Source of the DNA: Anaeromusa acidaminophila DSM 3853
GTDB lineage: Bacteria; Bacillota; Negativicutes; Anaeromusales; Anaeromusaceae
Reading direction: 5' to 3'
DNA: 64,000 nt
Assembly: GCF_000374545.1 (NCBI RefSeq)
Contig: NZ_KB894585.1
Coordinates: 117,600-181,599, forward strand
Part shown: positions 28,259 through 37,640 of the stretch, one piece after another
How the letters are laid out: each line of letters begins with the position of its first letter
Numbering within the stretch: position 1 is the stretch's first letter
The notes under the pieces: model-generated
The model's database searches: none
Told to the model about the DNA's origin: nothing
Seen by the model: only the letters and a program-made list of their open reading frames with translations
Translations under genes and position numbers: made by a program

Positions 28259-29697
28259 TGAAATACGAAACAGTTATTGGTCTGGAAATCCATGTGGAGC
28301 TTAAGACCAAGTCCAAGATTTTCTGCGGCTGCAGCACCGAGTTCGGCTGCGGTCAAAATACCAATGTTTGTCCGGTGTGCCTTGGCTTGCCTGGCGTGCT
28401 GCCGGTCATCAATGAAAAAGTAGTGGAATACGCGATTAAAGCGGGCTTAGCCCTGAATTGCAGCATTGCCTCTTTTAGCAAGTTTGACCGTAAAAACTAC
28501 TACTATCCGGATTTGCCGAAGAACTTCCAAACTTCGCAGTACGATTTGCCCATCGTAGGGATGGGACATCTGGATGTTGAGGTGGAAGGCGAGACGAAAC
28601 GCATCGGCATTACCCGGATTCACATGGAAGAAGACGCAGGTAAACTTGTACATTCTGGCAGTACCATTACCAGCTCGGATTCCGCCCTTGTCGACTACAA
28701 TCGTACCGGCGTGCCGTTGATTGAAATCGTTTCGGAACCAGATATTTCTTCTCCTGCGGAAGCTAAAGCGTATCTGGAAAAAATTAAAACCATTTTGGAA
28801 TACTTGGATGTTTCCGACTGCAAAATGGAAGAGGGAAGTCTGCGCTGCGACGCCAACATTTCCATTCGTCCGGTGGGAGCTAAGGAATTGGGCACGAAGA
28901 CGGAAATTAAAAACCTCAATTCTTTCAAGGCGGTGCAACGCGGCCTAGAGTATGAAGTGGCCCGCCATATTGACGTTATTGAAGATGGCGGACGTATCAT
29001 TCAGGAAACCCGTACTTGGGATGACGCTAAGGGCATGACTCTTTCCATGCGCAGCAAAGAACAGGCTCATGACTATCGGTACTTCCCCGAGCCGGATCTG
29101 GTGCCAATCGTCATTGCTCCGGAAAAGATTGAAGCCATTCGCGCTACCTTGCCGGAGTTGCCTGATGCACGGCGGCAGCGCTTAATGGATGACTATGGTC
29201 TTCCGGCCTATGACGCATCCATCCTTACCTCCAGCCGGGCTCTGGCGGACTACTACGATGCTCTTGTAGCCGAGAAAGCCGATGCTAAAGTAGCGGCAAA
29301 CTGGGTGATGGGAGAATTCGCCAAGCATTTGAATAGCTCCGAATACACGGTGGCAACCGCTCCGGTCAATCCGACTGCGTTGGCGGGCTTGATTCAACTG
29401 CTGGACAAGGGCACTATTTCCGGTAAAATTGCTAAGGACGTTTTTCAGTTCATGTGGGAAAGCGGCAAAGACGCGGAAACTATCGTGAAAGAAAAAGGCC
29501 TGGTGCAGATTTCCGATACCGGTGCAGTAGACGCCATTGTGGAAGCGGTGATTGCCGCTAATCCTCAACCGGTGGCTGACTTCAAAGCCGGTAAGCAAAA
29601 CGCTTTGGGCTTCTTGGTAGGCCAGGTTATGAAGCAGTCGAAAGGCCGCGCTAACCCCGGCATGGTCAACGAAATGCTAAAGCAGAAGCTACAATAA
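28258..29697 (+). CDS. gatB: Aspartyl/glutamyl-tRNA amidotransferase subunit B
   Basis: Kinase and tRNA-binding subunit of GatCAB, 479 residues. It starts [13 protein letters not shown], has the zinc-site cysteines FCGCS and [12 protein letters not shown], then [17 protein letters not shown], and ends with a YqeY-like helical tail domain. GGGGAGG is seven bases before ATG 28258. Confidence 0.96.
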   Translation: MKYETVIGLEIHVELKTKSKIFCGCSTEFGCGQNTNVCPVCLGLPGVLPVINEKVVEYAIKAGLALNCSIASFSKFDRKNYYYPDLPKNFQTSQYDLPIVGMGHLDVEVEGETKRIGITRIHMEEDAGKLVHSGSTITSSDSALVDYNRTGVPLIEIVSEPDISSPAEAKAYLEKIKTILEYLDVSDCKMEEGSLRCDANISIRPVGAKELGTKTEIKNLNSFKAVQRGLEYEVARHIDVIEDGGRIIQETRTWDDAKGMTLSMRSKEQAHDYRYFPEPDLVPIVIAPEKIEAIRATLPELPDARRQRLMDDYGLPAYDASILTSSRALADYYDALVAEKADAKVAANWVMGEFAKHLNSSEYTVATAPVNPTALAGLIQLLDKGTISGKIAKDVFQFMWESGKDAETIVKEKGLVQISDTGAVDAIVEAVIAANPQPVADFKAGKQNALGFLVGQVMKQSKGRANPGMVNEMLKQKLQ

Positions 29698-29705
29698 GTT
29701 TATAA

Positions 29706-29746
29706 GCTAAGCTGTGCGGGAGTACCTCTCGCACAGCTTTTTTAAA
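29706..29746 (+). terminator. Terminator after gatB
   Basis: AAGCTGTGCG / CGCACAGCTT with an 11-base loop and six T. Ends the gatCAB transcript. Confidence 0.9.
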
Positions 29747-29748
29747 TT

Positions 29749-29890
29749 GAACAAGAGTAGAGTGAGTAGATGGAGGGCCCGAAGGAGTAGAATAAATCAT
29801 GTTCTTTTGTACTTGTACTTAACTATTAGTTAACAAAATGAAAAAAATAATGCAGCCGTAAAAATAAAAATGTAATTTCTAAATTTACAC
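29749..29890. other. AT-rich spacer with degenerate repeat and a small palindrome
   Basis: No gene. AACAAGAGTAGAGTGAGTAGATGGAGGG resembles the dispersed repeat flanking the PP-loop gene. TTAACTATTAGTTAA at 29819-29833 is a perfect palindrome about 58 bases upstream of the aroF promoter and could be an operator, but no regulator is suggested by the window. Confidence 0.35.
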
Positions 29891-29919
29891 TTGACTTCGA
29901 TTGTGGCGCGATGTATACT
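29891..29919 (+). promoter_or_regulatory. Promoter of the T-box-aroF unit
   Basis: TTGACT at 29891-29896, 17-base spacer, TATACT at 29914-29919. Start of transcription near 29926, some 350 bases before the coding region. Confidence 0.85.
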
Positions 29920-29925
29920 AAAAAC

Positions 29926-30228
29926 AATTAAAAAATAGAAATGCGAAGAAGGAAAGAGTAGCTTTTCTCAACTGTGCAGAGAGCGGATGGTTGGTGAGAA
30001 TCCGACGGAGCGGGAAAGTGAAGTTCATTCCGGAGCAGCGGGCTGAAAGAATAACGAGTAGGCTTGGCCGAGTTCCCGCGTTAAGGGATTCAAGTGGGCT
30101 GTTGTCAATAAGGGTGGTACCGCGAGCGCAAGTTCGTCCCGGAGTAGCATCCTTTTTTGTTTGTCAGCAGCCAAACAGGGTGGTACCGCGCGAGTCGCTC
30201 CTGAATTTTGGGAGCGTCTTTTTTCGTC
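29926..30228 (+). promoter_or_regulatory. T-box leader, phenylalanine specifier, duplicated antiterminator module
   Basis: Stem I parts are in order: GAAGGAAAGAGTAG, AGAGAGCGGATGGTTGGTGAGAA, the specifier stretch GTGAAG-TTC-ATTCCGGAG with codon TTC (Phe) at 30024-30026, and GGGCTGAAAGAATAACGAGTAGGC. The T-box core AGGGTGGTACCGCG occurs twice, at 30111-30124 and 30178-30191. The second copy is followed by a clear terminator (CGCTCC/GGAGCG, 30196-30216, then T run); the first by a weak hairpin and six T. It should allow transcription of DAHP synthase when tRNA-Phe is uncharged. Confidence 0.9.
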
Positions 30229-30275
30229 CCTGTGTTTTGCAGTGACAATCGACTTTTAAAAAGGAGGAAACAAAG

Positions 30276-31289
30276 ATGGTTATTGTATTGACTCCAGGGG
30301 CTAAAGAAGAAGAGGTGGCGGTGCTGCGCGAGGTACTGCAGGAAGCAGGTTGCGAAGTGTGGCCGACAAAAGGCGCGTTTCAAGATATTTTGGGACTTGT
30401 TGGCGAAACCCATAAAGTAGACCGGGAGCAGGTTATGTCCTTCCGTTGCGTTGAAAAGGTATTGGCGGTGCAAGATCCTTACAAAAAAGCAAACCGCCTC
30501 TTCCATCCTTTGGATACGGCTATTCAGGTAGGCAACAGCCGGATTGGGGGCGGCGGGCTGGCTGTGATTGCCGGACCTTGCTCAGTGGAAAGCGAAGAAC
30601 AGATCGTCGGCATCGCGAAACAGGTGCAAGCTTCCGGTGCGACGTTCCTGAGAGGCGGTGCGTATAAGCCCAGATCGTCACCGTACAGCTTCCAAGGCAT
30701 GCAGGAAGAAGGTTTGGAATTGCTGAAACTCGCGCGAAAAGCAACTGGCTTGCCCATTGTGAGCGAACTGGTTTCTACGGACCAATTAGAGCGTTTTGTC
30801 GATGATGTTGATGTGATTCAAATCGGTACGCGGAATATGCAAAACTATGAACTGCTAAAAGCCGTCGGGGAAGTAAATAAGCCGGTACTGCTCAAACGCG
30901 GCTTGTCCGCGACGATTGAAGAATGGCTGATGGCTGCAGAGTACATTATGGCTGGCGGCAATGAACAAGTCATTCTTTGCGAACGAGGTATTCGCACTTT
31001 TGAAACCTATACGCGCAATACGTTGGATTTGAGCGCCGTGCTGGCAGTGAAGCACCTGAGCCATCTGCCGGTAGTGGTGGATCCTAGCCACGCCGCAGGC
31101 ATGTGGTGGATGGTGGAAGCGCTCTCCAAGGCGGCGGTGGCAGTCGGAGCGGATGGCCTCATGATTGAGGTCCACAACGAACCGGAGAGGGCGCGCTGCG
31201 ACGGAGCGCAATCTTTGAAACCGGAGCGTTTTGACCGCCTTATGGGGCAGCTGCAGCGCTTGTCCGCCTTGGAAGAAAACGCGATCTAA
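30276..31289 (+). CDS. aroF: 3-deoxy-7-phosphoheptulonate synthase (DAHP synthase)
   Basis: First enzyme of the shikimate pathway: phosphoenolpyruvate plus erythrose 4-phosphate give DAHP. It has 337 residues of the type I-beta (AroF/KdsA-like) class. An N-terminal ferredoxin-like regulatory domain (residues 1-70, [19 protein letters not shown]) precedes the barrel ([61 protein letters not shown]). AAGGAGG lies before the start. Regulated by the Phe-type T-box directly upstream; N-terminal domain suggests additional feedback control. Confidence 0.95.
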   Translation: MVIVLTPGAKEEEVAVLREVLQEAGCEVWPTKGAFQDILGLVGETHKVDREQVMSFRCVEKVLAVQDPYKKANRLFHPLDTAIQVGNSRIGGGGLAVIAGPCSVESEEQIVGIAKQVQASGATFLRGGAYKPRSSPYSFQGMQEEGLELLKLARKATGLPIVSELVSTDQLERFVDDVDVIQIGTRNMQNYELLKAVGEVNKPVLLKRGLSATIEEWLMAAEYIMAGGNEQVILCERGIRTFETYTRNTLDLSAVLAVKHLSHLPVVVDPSHAAGMWWMVEALSKAAVAVGADGLMIEVHNEPERARCDGAQSLKPERFDRLMGQLQRLSALEENAI

Positions 31290-31292
31290 TAG

Positions 31293-31331
31293 TAAGGAGC
31301 TGCTGATTTAACTCGGCGGCTCCTTTGTTTT
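31293..31331 (+). terminator. Terminator after aroF
   Basis: AAGGAGCTGC and GCGGCTCCTT with an 11-base loop, then TGTTTT. Confidence 0.75.
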
Positions 31332-31415
31332 ACATATAGAGCAGGATTTCTATTTTTTTGAGTCGAATACAGTGGCGAGACAGAATGTTCGGAACATCGA
31401 AGGAGGTTATGCAGC

Positions 31416-33851
31416 ATGGCACAGATCCAAGAATTGCCGCTGGAAAAATTGCGTTTTCATTGTGATGATTGTCTGTTTGCTTTTGAAACCACGGAGAATG
31501 TACCGCCTCTGGAAGTCATGATTGGTCAAGAGAGAGCCGTTCGAGCCGTGCGTTTTGGCTTGGCTACCTCAAGCCATGGGTATAATCTGTTTTTATCCGG
31601 CTTAACTGGCACTGGTAAAATTACGTACGCCAAGTCGGCGGTGCAGGAAGTAGCTTCCCAAGAAGCCGTGCCTGTCGACTGGTGCTATGTGAATAATTTT
31701 GATTCCTCCAGCCAGCCGTTGGCGATGATGCTGCCTGCAGGCATGGGGCGTATTTTTAAGCAGGATATGCGGGAATTGGTGGATGATCTTAAAACCGATA
31801 TTCCTAAAGCGTTCAGCGGCGAAGAATATGAGAGGGCTAAAGCGGCGCTAATAAAAAGCTATCAAGTTAAACGGGCGGAAATTGTCGAACGCTTTAATGA
31901 AATGGCAGAGGCGAATGGCATTTTGCCGCAATGGAGCACAACTGGCTTTGTAGGCGTACCCACGATTGACGGTAAACCGTTGACGCCGGAAGAATACCAG
32001 AAGCTCGAAAAAGAAGAGCGCGAAGCCATTGAAGAAAAAATGCTGATGATGCACGAGCGGGCGACGGAAGTGGTTCGGGAAATGCAGCATCTGGAGAAAA
32101 GCATTCGCGAAGAAGTAAAAGAACTGGATTCTAAAATCGGCTTGTATGCGGCAGGCCATTTAATTGAAGCGCTGAAAGAAAAGTATCAGGACTATGATCA
32201 GCTTACTACCTATCTGGAAGCGGTAAAAAACGATGTTGTGAAGCATATTCATGATTTCCGGCCTGCTTCGGAAGAGGAGCAGAATAATCCGTTGATGCTC
32301 TTTAAGAAGCCGCAGCAAGACGGCGTGAAAGACCGCTATGCCGTCAATGTGCTGGTGGATAATCACGATTTGGACGGCGCTCCGGTATTGGTGGAAACCA
32401 ATCCAACTTTCTACAATCTAGTGGGCCGTGTGGAATATGAAGCCCGTATGGGCGTGGCTAGTACGGATTTTACTATGATCAAGGCTGGCGCTTTGCATCG
32501 GGCTAACGGCGGCTATCTGATTTTAAACGTCAAAGACGTTTTAATGAACATTGGTGCATGGGAAGCCTTAAAGCGCGTGCTGAAAACAGGCTGTTTGCAG
32601 ATTGAAAATTTGGGTGAGCAATATGGCATGCTGGCGATGTCTTCGCTGAAGCCTCGTCCGGTGCCGATTAGCGTAAAGGTTGTGCTGATCGGCAGCGCTC
32701 AGATTTATCAGCTTTTGTACGCATACGATGAGGATTTCCGAAAACTTTTCAAAGTACATGCTGATTTTGACGTGGAAATGACGAATGATGCGGTGAATTT
32801 GCGCAAATTGGCGAATTTCGTAAAAACCACGGTGGAAAAAGAAAAACTGCGTCATTTTGACCGCAAAGCGGTATCGAAAGTCGTCGAGTATTCCTGCCGC
32901 TTGGCAGGAAGCCAGAAAAAGCTGACTACCCGCTTTAACGAGCTGGTGGAATTGTTGTGCGAGGCGGATATTTGGGCGGCTCTGGATGAAAGCAAGCTGG
33001 TGCGCGTGGAGCATATCCGGCGGGCTATTGACGAGAAGCGTCATAGGGCCAATAAGTATGAAGAAAAATTGAAGGAAATGTTTGCAGAAGGCAAATTCCT
33101 TATTGATGTCAGCGGCGAAGTGGTCGGTCAGGTGAACGGCTTAGCGGTGCTGGGCATCGGTGAGTATATGTTCGGCAAGCCTTCGCGCATTACCGCCAAC
33201 ACCTATTTAGGGCGCAGCGGCATTATCAACGTGGAACGGGAAATCAAAATGAGCGGCAGCAGCCATAGTAAAGGCGTGCTCATTCTTTCCAGCTATTTAG
33301 GCGCTAAGTATGCGCAAAAGCAGCCCCTTTCTTTGACTGCCAGCCTCACCTTTGAGCAGCAGTACAGCGGCGTTGACGGTGACAGCGCTTCCAGTACGGA
33401 GTTGTATGCGCTGCTCTCTAGCCTCTCCGGCCTGCCCCTTAAACAGTCCATTGCCATTACCGGTTCGGTTAATCAAAAAGGGGAAGTGCAGCCTATTGGC
33501 GGGGTCACGCAAAAAATTGAAGGATTCTTCGCCGTCTGCAAGATCAAGGGTCTCACTGGAGATCAAGGCGTTATGATTCCACATCAAAATGTGGATGAGC
33601 TGACGTTGGATGACGAAGTAGTTGAGGCTGTGCGGCAAGGCGTATTCCATATTTATCCGGTGCGGACCATTGACGAAGGAATTGAGTTATTAACAGGAGT
33701 TCCTGCTGGCGAAGAGCAAGAAGACGGCTCCTATCCGGAAGGCACAGTACATGCTCTTGTCAGTGCCAAACTCAAAGAGTATAATGATATTCTGCTAAGC
33801 CTCGGTAAAAATGAGGAAGGCAAGAAAAACGGCGATAAAAGCGAAGAATGA
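31416..33851 (+). CDS. LonB-like AAA+ ATP-dependent protease
   Basis: An 811-residue protein of the archaeal-LonB-like/LonC-type group in Firmicutes. Walker A is GLTGTGK (K68). A long coiled-coil insert (residues 125-270, rich in Glu/Lys) splits the AAA module. HRANGGYLILNVKDVL and the sensor regions follow. The C-terminal S16 peptidase domain has S657 in DGDSAS and K700 in IGGVTQK, 43 residues apart, the same spacing as in E. coli Lon (679/722), so the Ser-Lys dyad is intact. Stands just upstream of rlmD with only ten bases between; natural substrates unknown. Confidence 0.9.
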   Translation: MAQIQELPLEKLRFHCDDCLFAFETTENVPPLEVMIGQERAVRAVRFGLATSSHGYNLFLSGLTGTGKITYAKSAVQEVASQEAVPVDWCYVNNFDSSSQPLAMMLPAGMGRIFKQDMRELVDDLKTDIPKAFSGEEYERAKAALIKSYQVKRAEIVERFNEMAEANGILPQWSTTGFVGVPTIDGKPLTPEEYQKLEKEEREAIEEKMLMMHERATEVVREMQHLEKSIREEVKELDSKIGLYAAGHLIEALKEKYQDYDQLTTYLEAVKNDVVKHIHDFRPASEEEQNNPLMLFKKPQQDGVKDRYAVNVLVDNHDLDGAPVLVETNPTFYNLVGRVEYEARMGVASTDFTMIKAGALHRANGGYLILNVKDVLMNIGAWEALKRVLKTGCLQIENLGEQYGMLAMSSLKPRPVPISVKVVLIGSAQIYQLLYAYDEDFRKLFKVHADFDVEMTNDAVNLRKLANFVKTTVEKEKLRHFDRKAVSKVVEYSCRLAGSQKKLTTRFNELVELLCEADIWAALDESKLVRVEHIRRAIDEKRHRANKYEEKLKEMFAEGKFLIDVSGEVVGQVNGLAVLGIGEYMFGKPSRITANTYLGRSGIINVEREIKMSGSSHSKGVLILSSYLGAKYAQKQPLSLTASLTFEQQYSGVDGDSASSTELYALLSSLSGLPLKQSIAITGSVNQKGEVQPIGGVTQKIEGFFAVCKIKGLTGDQGVMIPHQNVDELTLDDEVVEAVRQGVFHIYPVRTIDEGIELLTGVPAGEEQEDGSYPEGTVHALVSAKLKEYNDILLSLGKNEEGKKNGDKSEE

Positions 33852-33861
33852 GGAATGTTGA

Positions 33862-35229
33862 ATGGCGCCTGTAAGGCAGGGAGAAATAAAAGAGATTGTT
33901 ATTTCCGGTTTGGGTCATAGCGGCGAAGGTGTGGGTCGCATCGAAGGATTTACTGTATTTGTCGAAGGAGCACTGCCGGGAGAGACCGTGCGCTGCCGTG
34001 TCGGCGTAGTGAAAAAACAGTATGCAAAAGGGAGCCTGGTGGAAGTACTCCAGCAGGCTCCAGCGCGTGTGCAGCCGCCTTGTCCGGTATATGTCGCCTG
34101 TGGCGGCTGCCAGCTGCAGCATCTGTCCTATGGGGGGCAGCTGACGGAAAAACGAGTCCAGGTACAAGCGGCTCTGCAGCGCATTGGCGGTCTTGGCGAT
34201 GTGCCGGTGCATGCCGTGCTGGGGATGGAAGATCCTTGGCGGTATCGGAATAAGCTGCTACTGCCGGTAGCGCGCGGCGCTAAAGGCGAAGTGGAAATCG
34301 GCTGCTTTGCGCCTGGAACGCACAGGGTCGTCAATACAGAAGATTGCTTGATTCAGCAGGAGCGGAACAATGAAGCCGCTACCGCTGTGCGCCAAGTGCT
34401 GGCGGAATTGTCGATTCCTTTATATGACGAAAAAACCGGTCAAGGATCGGTACGCCATGTTCTGGCTCGCACCGGCGTAAACACCGGCGAGCTGATGGTG
34501 GCCTTGGTTACGGCGACGCCAACGTTGCCGCGCAAGACGGAGGTCATTGCCAAGCTGCGCCAGCGGTTGCCGCAGCTGACGTCGTTGATGCAGAATATCA
34601 ACAACCGTCGCACCAATGTGGTAATGGGGCCGGTATCGAAAAAACTGTGGGGGCGCGAATATATCGAAGAAACGCTGGACGGGCTGACTTTTCGCATCTC
34701 GCCATTGTCCTTTTTTCAGGTAAATACCCTGCAGGCGCAAGTTCTCTACCGCCAAGCGCTGGCATACGCCGCCTTAAAAGGCAGTGAAACGGTAGTGGAC
34801 GCCTATTGCGGTACTGGCTCCATTACGCTATTCTTAGCGCGTCAGACCGCCAAAGTTTACGGCGTTGACGTTGTCGCGCCCGCCATCGAAGACGCGAAGA
34901 AAAACGCCGAGCGCAATGGACTGCAAGATAAAGCTACCTTTGTAACCGCCGACGCAGCCGTTTGGATGCCGGAATTGGCAGCCAAAGGTCAAAAAGCGGA
35001 CGTGGTCGTCTTGGACCCGCCCCGGGCGGGCTGCGAACGTTCCGTTTTGGAGGCTGCCGCGACCATGCGTCCTGACCGTATCGTTTACGTATCCTGCAAC
35101 CCTGCCTCCCTGGCTAGGGATGCCGCTGTTTTGACGGAACTGGGCTATACGGTGAGAGAAGTACAGCCGGTAGATTTATTCCCAATGACGCATCACGTCG
35201 AGTGCGTTGCACTGCTGGAGAAAAAATAA
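33862..35229 (+). CDS. rlmD: 23S rRNA (uracil-5-)-methyltransferase RlmD/RumA-type
   Basis: SAM-dependent methyltransferase of 455 residues. An N-terminal TRAM domain (residues 5-65), Fe-S cysteines in PPCPVYVACGGCQLQHL plus EDCLIQ, the SAM motif VDAYCGTGSITLFLA, LDPPRAGC and the catalytic C412 in YVSCNPASLARD are visible. The family covers RlmD, RlmCD and TrmA-like enzymes; in Firmicutes one enzyme may modify both U747 and U1939. Last host-type gene before the accessory region. Confidence 0.92.
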   Translation: MAPVRQGEIKEIVISGLGHSGEGVGRIEGFTVFVEGALPGETVRCRVGVVKKQYAKGSLVEVLQQAPARVQPPCPVYVACGGCQLQHLSYGGQLTEKRVQVQAALQRIGGLGDVPVHAVLGMEDPWRYRNKLLLPVARGAKGEVEIGCFAPGTHRVVNTEDCLIQQERNNEAATAVRQVLAELSIPLYDEKTGQGSVRHVLARTGVNTGELMVALVTATPTLPRKTEVIAKLRQRLPQLTSLMQNINNRRTNVVMGPVSKKLWGREYIEETLDGLTFRISPLSFFQVNTLQAQVLYRQALAYAALKGSETVVDAYCGTGSITLFLARQTAKVYGVDVVAPAIEDAKKNAERNGLQDKATFVTADAAVWMPELAAKGQKADVVVLDPPRAGCERSVLEAAATMRPDRIVYVSCNPASLARDAAVLTELGYTVREVQPVDLFPMTHHVECVALLEKK

Positions 35230-35232
35230 ATA

Positions 35233-35287
35233 GAACAGCCCTTGAAAATGCCGTAAATAAGCCATTTTCAAGGGCTGTTCTTATTAT
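35233..35287 (+). terminator. Terminator after rlmD
   Basis: An 18-base perfect inverted repeat, GAACAGCCCTTGAAAATG / CATTTTCAAGGGCTGTTC, loop of 12, then TTATTATAT. It marks the edge of the host-like segment. Confidence 0.85.
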
Positions 35288-35468
35288 ATAGTTTAAATTT
35301 AAGGCGGCTTTCTTGGTGTGTATTAAGGTAATTACTGGTTTGTTTGTAGTTGAGAAGTAGAAAAACGGTGTGCAGTTACGCTGATAGGGTTTAACCGTTT
35401 GGCAAAAGGAATAACCTTGTGGCGAAATGAAGTCAAGAAATGTCTCACTACAGTTTCGATTAAATGGC

Positions 35469-35497
35469 TTGATGTTATTCGCGAAAGAGAATATAAT
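35469..35497 (+). promoter_or_regulatory. Promoter of the restriction-modification module
   Basis: TTGATG at 35469-35474, 17 bases, TATAAT at 35492-35497, about 30 bases before the small HTH gene. The bases between 35288 and 35468 are AT-rich and show nothing else. Confidence 0.75.
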
Positions 35498-35528
35498 ATA
35501 ACACGGTTGGGCTTTATGGAGGTGCGCT

Positions 35529-35723
35529 GTGGAATACATGACTGCTCAAGAAGCGGCTGAAAAATGGGGTATTACAAAACGAAGAGTACAAATACTTTGT
35601 GTGGAGAACCGGATTGAAGGTGCTCAACGTTTAGGAACTATGTGGGCGATACCTCAAAATACAGAGAAGCCTGCAGATGCAAGAATTAAAAAAAACCATA
35701 ATAACGATAGTTATGAGAAATAG
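35529..35723 (+). CDS. Small excisionase-like HTH protein
   Basis: A 64-residue protein: MTAQEAAEKWGITKRRVQILCVENRIEGAQRLGTMW is a MerR/excisionase-type winged helix. The charged tail (RIKKNHNND) is probably flexible. GTG 35529 follows GGAGG by six bases. Proteins like this often stand before DNA methylase genes. It may act as controller of the downstream methyltransferase and nuclease genes, or be an excisionase; there is no integrase nearby. Confidence 0.65.
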   Translation: MEYMTAQEAAEKWGITKRRVQILCVENRIEGAQRLGTMWAIPQNTEKPADARIKKNHNNDSYEK

Positions 35724-35795
35724 AATATATCTTTTAACTATACTTTGGTTAAAAAATAAGACTAGTGTAAGAAAGAACTTTCAGGAGGAATTTTA

Positions 35796-36683
35796 ATGGT
35801 AAAACATATTATCAAATGTGGCGATTGCCTTGAATTAATAAAAGAACAGGAAAAAGCGTCTATTGATTTGTTGGTGACTTCACCCCCATATTGGGCGAAG
35901 CGTATTTATAATGGCTCGGGAGAACTAGGATCTGAGCCAACACCAGAAGAATATGTTAAGACGTTAGCTGACTATTTTGATACTTTTAAACCATACATTA
36001 AGAAAACTGGAAATTTATTTATTAACATTGGTGATACATATTTTGGATCCGGAGCAGGGGCATGGAATAAATATGTTGATGACAATGGCGATATAACTCA
36101 ATATCAAAAAGAAAGAAAAGAAAAATACTTTACATTAAAACCGTTGCAGCCGAAAATCAAACAAAATGGTAGACTGTACCAGAATAAACAATTGCTTCTA
36201 ATACCATCGAGATTTGCCATTGAAATGCAAGAAAGAGGATGGATATTAAGGGATGATATAATTTGGCATAAACCTAATCGAATACCAGCTAGTGTTAAAG
36301 ATAGATTCAACAATATGTATGAGCACGTTTTTCATTTTGTAATGGCAAAATCATATTACTTTGACCTTGATTCCGTAAAGGTATTGGGGGCTAATGGGAA
36401 AATGAAAAATCCTGGTGATATATGGGCAATAAATACTCAACCATTAGATGGCGACCATACAGCCTCGTTCCCTGAAAAACTGGTAGAACAGATAATCTCA
36501 TGTGCCTCACCAGAGAACGGAATTGTCTATGATCCATTTATGGGTACCGGCACTTCTTGGATAGTGAGCGACCGATTAAATAGAAACTTTATCGGACATG
36601 AAATTAATCAAGGGTTTTGTGAATATGCAAAAGATAGAGTTGAAAAGACATCAAGAGGTGAAAATATTGCCGAAATTTATTAA
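35796..36683 (+). CDS. DNA methyltransferase, N4-cytosine type (M1)
   Basis: A 295-residue beta-type amino methyltransferase. The catalytic motif IV is TSPPYW (residues 28-33), the SPPY form common in N4-cytosine enzymes. The SAM motif I lies near the end (YDPFMGTGTSWIVS). The target-recognition region lies between them. AGGAGG sits before ATG 35796. It overlaps the second methyltransferase. Part of a BcnI/MvaI-like module; base composition is clearly lower in GC than the genes before 35,230. Confidence 0.88.
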   Translation: MVKHIIKCGDCLELIKEQEKASIDLLVTSPPYWAKRIYNGSGELGSEPTPEEYVKTLADYFDTFKPYIKKTGNLFINIGDTYFGSGAGAWNKYVDDNGDITQYQKERKEKYFTLKPLQPKIKQNGRLYQNKQLLLIPSRFAIEMQERGWILRDDIIWHKPNRIPASVKDRFNNMYEHVFHFVMAKSYYFDLDSVKVLGANGKMKNPGDIWAINTQPLDGDHTASFPEKLVEQIISCASPENGIVYDPFMGTGTSWIVSDRLNRNFIGHEINQGFCEYAKDRVEKTSRGENIAEIY

Positions 36684-37557
36684 TATTTCCCATGAGAGGT
36701 TATGTGACTGTAAGCCGGGGCATTTATCTTGCATTCCAGCTAAACAGTGGATACTTAATCAAATAGGTGTTTGGGAATTCAAATATGAGGAAAGAGACAT
36801 TAGAGATAAAAAGCTACACCCTGCAACGTTTCCAATAAGTATGGCTAAAAGAGTAATGGAGCAATTTACACATGTTGGGGAGTTGGTCTTAGATCCTTTT
36901 GTTGGCTCAGGAACCACCCTTGTTGCAGCACAGGATTTGGCAAGAAATGCTATTGGATTTGATTTAAAACAAGAATATATTAAAATCGCTGAAAGTAGGA
37001 TAATGCAACAATCGATAGTCTCTGATTTGATTCATAATTGCCAGCAAATAGCAGTACGTGATGATGCTAGAAATATTCAAGAGTATATACATGAAGGAAT
37101 AGTCAAATGTGTGTTCACTTCTCCGCCGTATGCAAATTTATTAAACCGAGAGCGTAAAAATAAAAGTAGACGTGGAGATAAACGTAAGAACGATCAACTA
37201 GGGGTTGTTGAACAATACAGTCAGGATCCAAGAGATTTGGGAACTCTAGAACAAGCAGACTTTGAAAATGCAATCAAAGAAGTGTTTTCATCCATAAAAC
37301 CTCTGCTGGCTCCTAAAGCGCATTGTATAATAAATATTACCGATGCGTGGATAGAGGGACGAAGGGTGCCTCTTCATATCAATGTTATTAAAGCTATGGA
37401 GGATGCTGGATATCAGTTCAGAAACACAATAATATGGGATAGAAGAAATATTGTCAATCAAATTGGCATCTTCGGTTGGCCAAGTAGTTATATAACGATG
37501 GGCACTACATTCGAATATATTCTGGATTTTATTGTAGAACCGACAGTTACTAAATAG
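36667..37557 (+). CDS. DNA methyltransferase with permuted motif order (M2)
   Basis: Second methyltransferase, 296 residues. Here the SAM motif (LDPFVGSGTTLVAAQD) comes first and the catalytic FTSPPYAN follows, the reverse of M1. TTG 36667 is picked since AGAGGTG is six bases upstream; ATG 36625 in the same frame would overlap M1 by 59 bases and has no good site. A basic stretch RERKNKSRRGDKRKN next to the catalytic motif may touch DNA. Two N4-cytosine enzymes beside one nuclease are known from the BcnI system, in which each protects one strand or form of the site. Confidence 0.85.
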   Translation: MPKFINISHERLCDCKPGHLSCIPAKQWILNQIGVWEFKYEERDIRDKKLHPATFPISMAKRVMEQFTHVGELVLDPFVGSGTTLVAAQDLARNAIGFDLKQEYIKIAESRIMQQSIVSDLIHNCQQIAVRDDARNIQEYIHEGIVKCVFTSPPYANLLNRERKNKSRRGDKRKNDQLGVVEQYSQDPRDLGTLEQADFENAIKEVFSSIKPLLAPKAHCIINITDAWIEGRRVPLHINVIKAMEDAGYQFRNTIIWDRRNIVNQIGIFGWPSSYITMGTTFEYILDFIVEPTVTK

Positions 37558-37591
37558 GAGTTATAAATTATTAATGTGAATATAGAAGGCT

Positions 37592-37632
37592 AAAAAGGAC
37601 AACGTCTAAAAATGTGACGTTGTCCTTTTTCA
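37592..37632. terminator. Bidirectional terminator between M2 and the nuclease
   Basis: AAAAAGGACAACGTC / GACGTTGTCCTTTTT, perfect 15-base stem with a nine-base loop. Serves the convergent M2 and nuclease genes. Confidence 0.9.
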
Positions 37633-37640
37633 TAAAACAG

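Noticed and set aside
29991..30245. Plus-strand open frame of 84 codons in the aroF leader
   Set aside because: It is inside the T-box structure; all of its conserved stretches are RNA motifs, and it has no ribosome site.
35529..35723. Excisionase of an integrative element
   Set aside because: HTH type fits, but there is no integrase and no attachment repeat in the region, and methyltransferase genes follow directly.
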